A DNA stretch of 7,786 nucleotides from Bryobacteraceae bacterium. GTDB lineage: Bacteria > Acidobacteriota > Terriglobia > Bryobacterales > Bryobacteraceae. The translations under genes were made by a program, and so were the position numbers. Positions within the stretch are counted from its first letter, which is position 1. Each line of letters opens with the position of its first letter. Location: positions 1 through 7,786 of the forward strand of contig CANGVB010000148.1 in assembly GCA_947456995.1 (NCBI GenBank), in the 5' to 3' direction. Below are positions 6,093 to 7,786 of the stretch, one piece after another. The notes under the pieces are model-generated. The model was not told the origin of the DNA and searched no databases. It worked only from the letters and a program-made list of their open reading frames with translations.

Positions 6093-7786
6093 TTACGGCA
6101 CCACCATCTCATTACTCTCCACCCCACCCACCCGCAGCCTCACCCGCAGCGCCCCACCACTCGCCCGCACATTCACCTGATACAAGCCCACAAAGCCCGG
6201 TGCGAGCCCCGCATACTGCACCTCAGCCGCAACGCCATTCACCGTAGCCGTCACCGGCGCAACCACCCACTGCAAGCCCTCCCGCAAAGCCACCGGCCCC
6301 AGTCCCGTCCCATACACCTCAATAAACTCCCCACGCCGCAGCACCGCCCCCGGAAAAATCCCCGGCGACAAACGTACCAGCGGAACCCGCACCACCGCAC
6401 TCTCCCCCAGCGGAGTCACTACCTGCACACTCAAATCACTAGCCCCCACAAACTCATCCGCCAGGTAAAAGTTGATCTGCCCCTCACTAACATAAATCAG
6501 TGGCTGTAACCTCCCATTTACTAACACCTCAACGCCATTAATCCGCCCCGGCCAGGGAGACGAAGCCGCAACAGGCAAACCGCCCCCAAGAAGATTCGCC
6601 CCAAAGATCGAATGAATCGCTAGCGGGGTAAGCCCAGCCGAAAACGAAGCCGCATTCCCAACCGTACTGCTCAACAAAAAAGGCCGCCCCAGCGCCGTCA
6701 CCAAAGCCGCAGGCCCACCTTCCACCCGCAACGCCAACCGGTTCAACGGTGCCGCTGCCGGCCTCCACCGAAAACTCACCAACCCATTCTCATCAGCCAC
6801 CGCACTCGCCGGCTCAACAGCCCCGCCAGCCCCGGCATCTGCCACCACCCTCACACCCGGATAAGGCAACTGGTTCACATCGCGAACCTTCAACACCACC
6901 GGCTGCGGCAGGAATCCAGACTCAGCCAACTGCCCTTCCCCCTTCACCACATCAAGCGACAAACTCCGCACCCCATCCAGCACCTGCACCCGCGCCTCCA
7001 CACTTTCAAACGCGCTATCCCCACTGCTCGCCTCAATCAAATCCACGCCACTCCGCAACCCTCGTACAGCGAACGACACCGAAGTCTGCCCCGCCGCCAC
7101 AGTCACACTCGAAGGCACCTCCACCAACGCATTCCGGCTCCGCAAAGCAAAACTCCGCGCCACATTCGCCGCACCCGAAACCCGCAAACTCCCAGTGACA
7201 CTCTGCCCCGTCACTACACCACTGGCAGGCCACAAACTCAAAGCCACACTCTTCTTCAGCGTCGCCTCGGCGCTCGCCCGCTCCCCTGCCGCTCGAAAAT
7301 AATAGGACTCAAAACCAGCCCGATAACTCTCCACCTGCGCAAGCCACGCCGCATCCGGCTCCACACCCTTCGGCACCACCAGCACAAACCCAAACCGGAA
7401 CTTCCTCTGCGCCACCGTATGATCAGGAACCCTCCGCCCCACCTCACCAATCAGATCATCGATATTCACATCCCGCCGTTGCCCATCAAACCGCACTCCA
7501 ACCTGCGGAGGAGGAGGAAAGAAACTATTGATGCCAGCCGAGGCCACATAGAACATCGGAGGCACCTCTTCCTTCGGTCGCAATCCCATCAGATACTGAT
7601 CAAGCGGCGAGAATCCCTGCGTCACAGCCACAGTCTCAAAGCGCGGTGAAGCCCCAGCGCCCTTGTCTTCAATCCGGTTCCCCTCAAGCAAACTCGCCTC
7701 GCTGTTGAACGTAAAATTCCAATGCGCCGTCTGCCGTCCCACCATCGGCCGGCTCGTCGGATTATTCGGGTCCCGCACACTGGCAA
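6093..7786 (-). CDS. Secreted multi-domain protein with Ig-like domains and Solibacter-type C-terminal domain (TIGR03437-like), 5' end outside the window
   Basis: The frame stays open to the window edge (codons GCC AGT precede the GTG at 7778), and the visible N terminus has no signal peptide. The gene is therefore very probably cut, with 561 or more residues shown. Numbering from the GTG: 18-66 carries AHWNFTFNSEASLLEGN and GFSPLDQYLMGLRPKEEVPP, and 100-175 carries DVNIDDLIGEVGRRVPDH and a short helix. As I recall, these segments follow a metallopeptidase-like HExxH region in related secreted proteins, so a catalytic part may lie upstream; this is not visible. An Ig-like beta domain covers about 178-267. 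A second, invasin Big_1-like domain (VVLKVRDVNQLPYPGVRV, then ADENGLVSFRW) covers about 268-362. Residues 372-561 match TIGR03437: GNAASFSAGLTPLAI-SIFGANL, NGRLQPLIYVSEGQINF, SPGIFP, VYGTGLGPV, YAGLAPGFVGLYQVNV, ending GGVESNEMVVP. That domain is short-lineage and of unknown function. Expected location: cell surface or secreted. Confidence 0.85.
   Translation of the reverse strand, partial: ASVRDPNNPTSRPMVGRQTAHWNFTFNSEASLLEGNRIEDKGAGASPRFETVAVTQGFSPLDQYLMGLRPKEEVPPMFYVASAGINSFFPPPPQVGVRFDGQRRDVNIDDLIGEVGRRVPDHTVAQRKFRFGFVLVVPKGVEPDAAWLAQVESYRAGFESYYFRAAGERASAEATLKKSVALSLWPASGVVTGQSVTGSLRVSGAANVARSFALRSRNALVEVPSSVTVAAGQTSVSFAVRGLRSGVDLIEASSGDSAFESVEARVQVLDGVRSLSLDVVKGEGQLAESGFLPQPVVLKVRDVNQLPYPGVRVVADAGAGGAVEPASAVADENGLVSFRWRPAAAPLNRLALRVEGGPAALVTALGRPFLLSSTVGNAASFSAGLTPLAIHSIFGANLLGGGLPVAASSPWPGRINGVEVLVNGRLQPLIYVSEGQINFYLADEFVGASDLSVQVVTPLGESAVVRVPLVRLSPGIFPGAVLRRGEFIEVYGTGLGPVALREGLQWVVAPVTATVNGVAAEVQYAGLAPGFVGLYQVNVRASGGALRVRLRVGGVESNEMVVP

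Noticed and set aside
5757..6509. 250-codon + frame opposite the haem-protein and large secreted genes
   Set aside because: Its His/Arg/Pro/Gln-rich composition mirrors the G-rich minus codons, and it runs across two supported genes and their intergenic gap.
1..7786. CRISPR arrays, insertion sequences, integrases, rRNA or tRNA genes
   Set aside because: No regularly spaced direct repeats, terminal inverted repeats, transposase-like frames or RNA-gene signatures were seen on either strand.

Overview
The window most likely comes from an acidobacterium of the Solibacter/Bryobacter type (Acidobacteriota, Bryobacterales). Two things point there. The first is a very large Oar-like TonB-dependent receptor with an N-terminal carboxypeptidase-regulatory-like domain, a family that is greatly expanded in this phylum. 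The second is the C-terminal domain of the gene at the right edge, which matches the 'Solibacter uncharacterized C-terminal domain' family (TIGR03437) as I remember it. Base composition is GC-rich. This is inference from family recognition; no database was searched.

Layout, left to right. Positions 1-207 are a non-coding leader with a plausible sigma-70-type promoter (TTGACT, 16 nt, TACAGT with TG extension) and a Shine-Dalgarno AAGGGG. Positions 208-3645 (+) encode the outer-membrane receptor, closed by a strong intrinsic terminator (12-bp perfect stem, then five T). Positions 3724-4539 (+) encode a class I SAM-dependent methyltransferase starting only 21 nt after the terminator, possibly from its own -10 element on a nearly leaderless mRNA. 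It converges, with a 9-nt gap, on a minus-strand block. Read in its own direction, that block is: a large secreted protein cut by the right edge (7786-6093), then two tandem paralogous exported proteins with one C-terminal CxxCH haem-binding motif each (6026-5304 and 5307-4549). The two paralogues are about two-thirds identical over a gapless 240 residues, and the second start codon overlaps the first stop as ATGA.

How the genes may work together: four of the five encode cell-envelope or exported products (a receptor in the outer membrane, two probable periplasmic haem proteins, a secreted multi-domain protein); the methyltransferase is cytosolic. Nothing in the sequence ties the receptor to the minus-strand block. 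The least explained part is the tandem monohaem pair: an all-helical, TPR-like or cytochrome c'-like body of about 200 residues ending in CISCHEPNRLGNR. I do not recognise it as a named family.

The + strand is C-rich and G-poor throughout, whichever strand is coding, so the skew looks replication-related rather than gene-driven. I see no RNA genes, CRISPR arrays, insertion sequences, integrases or phage genes.
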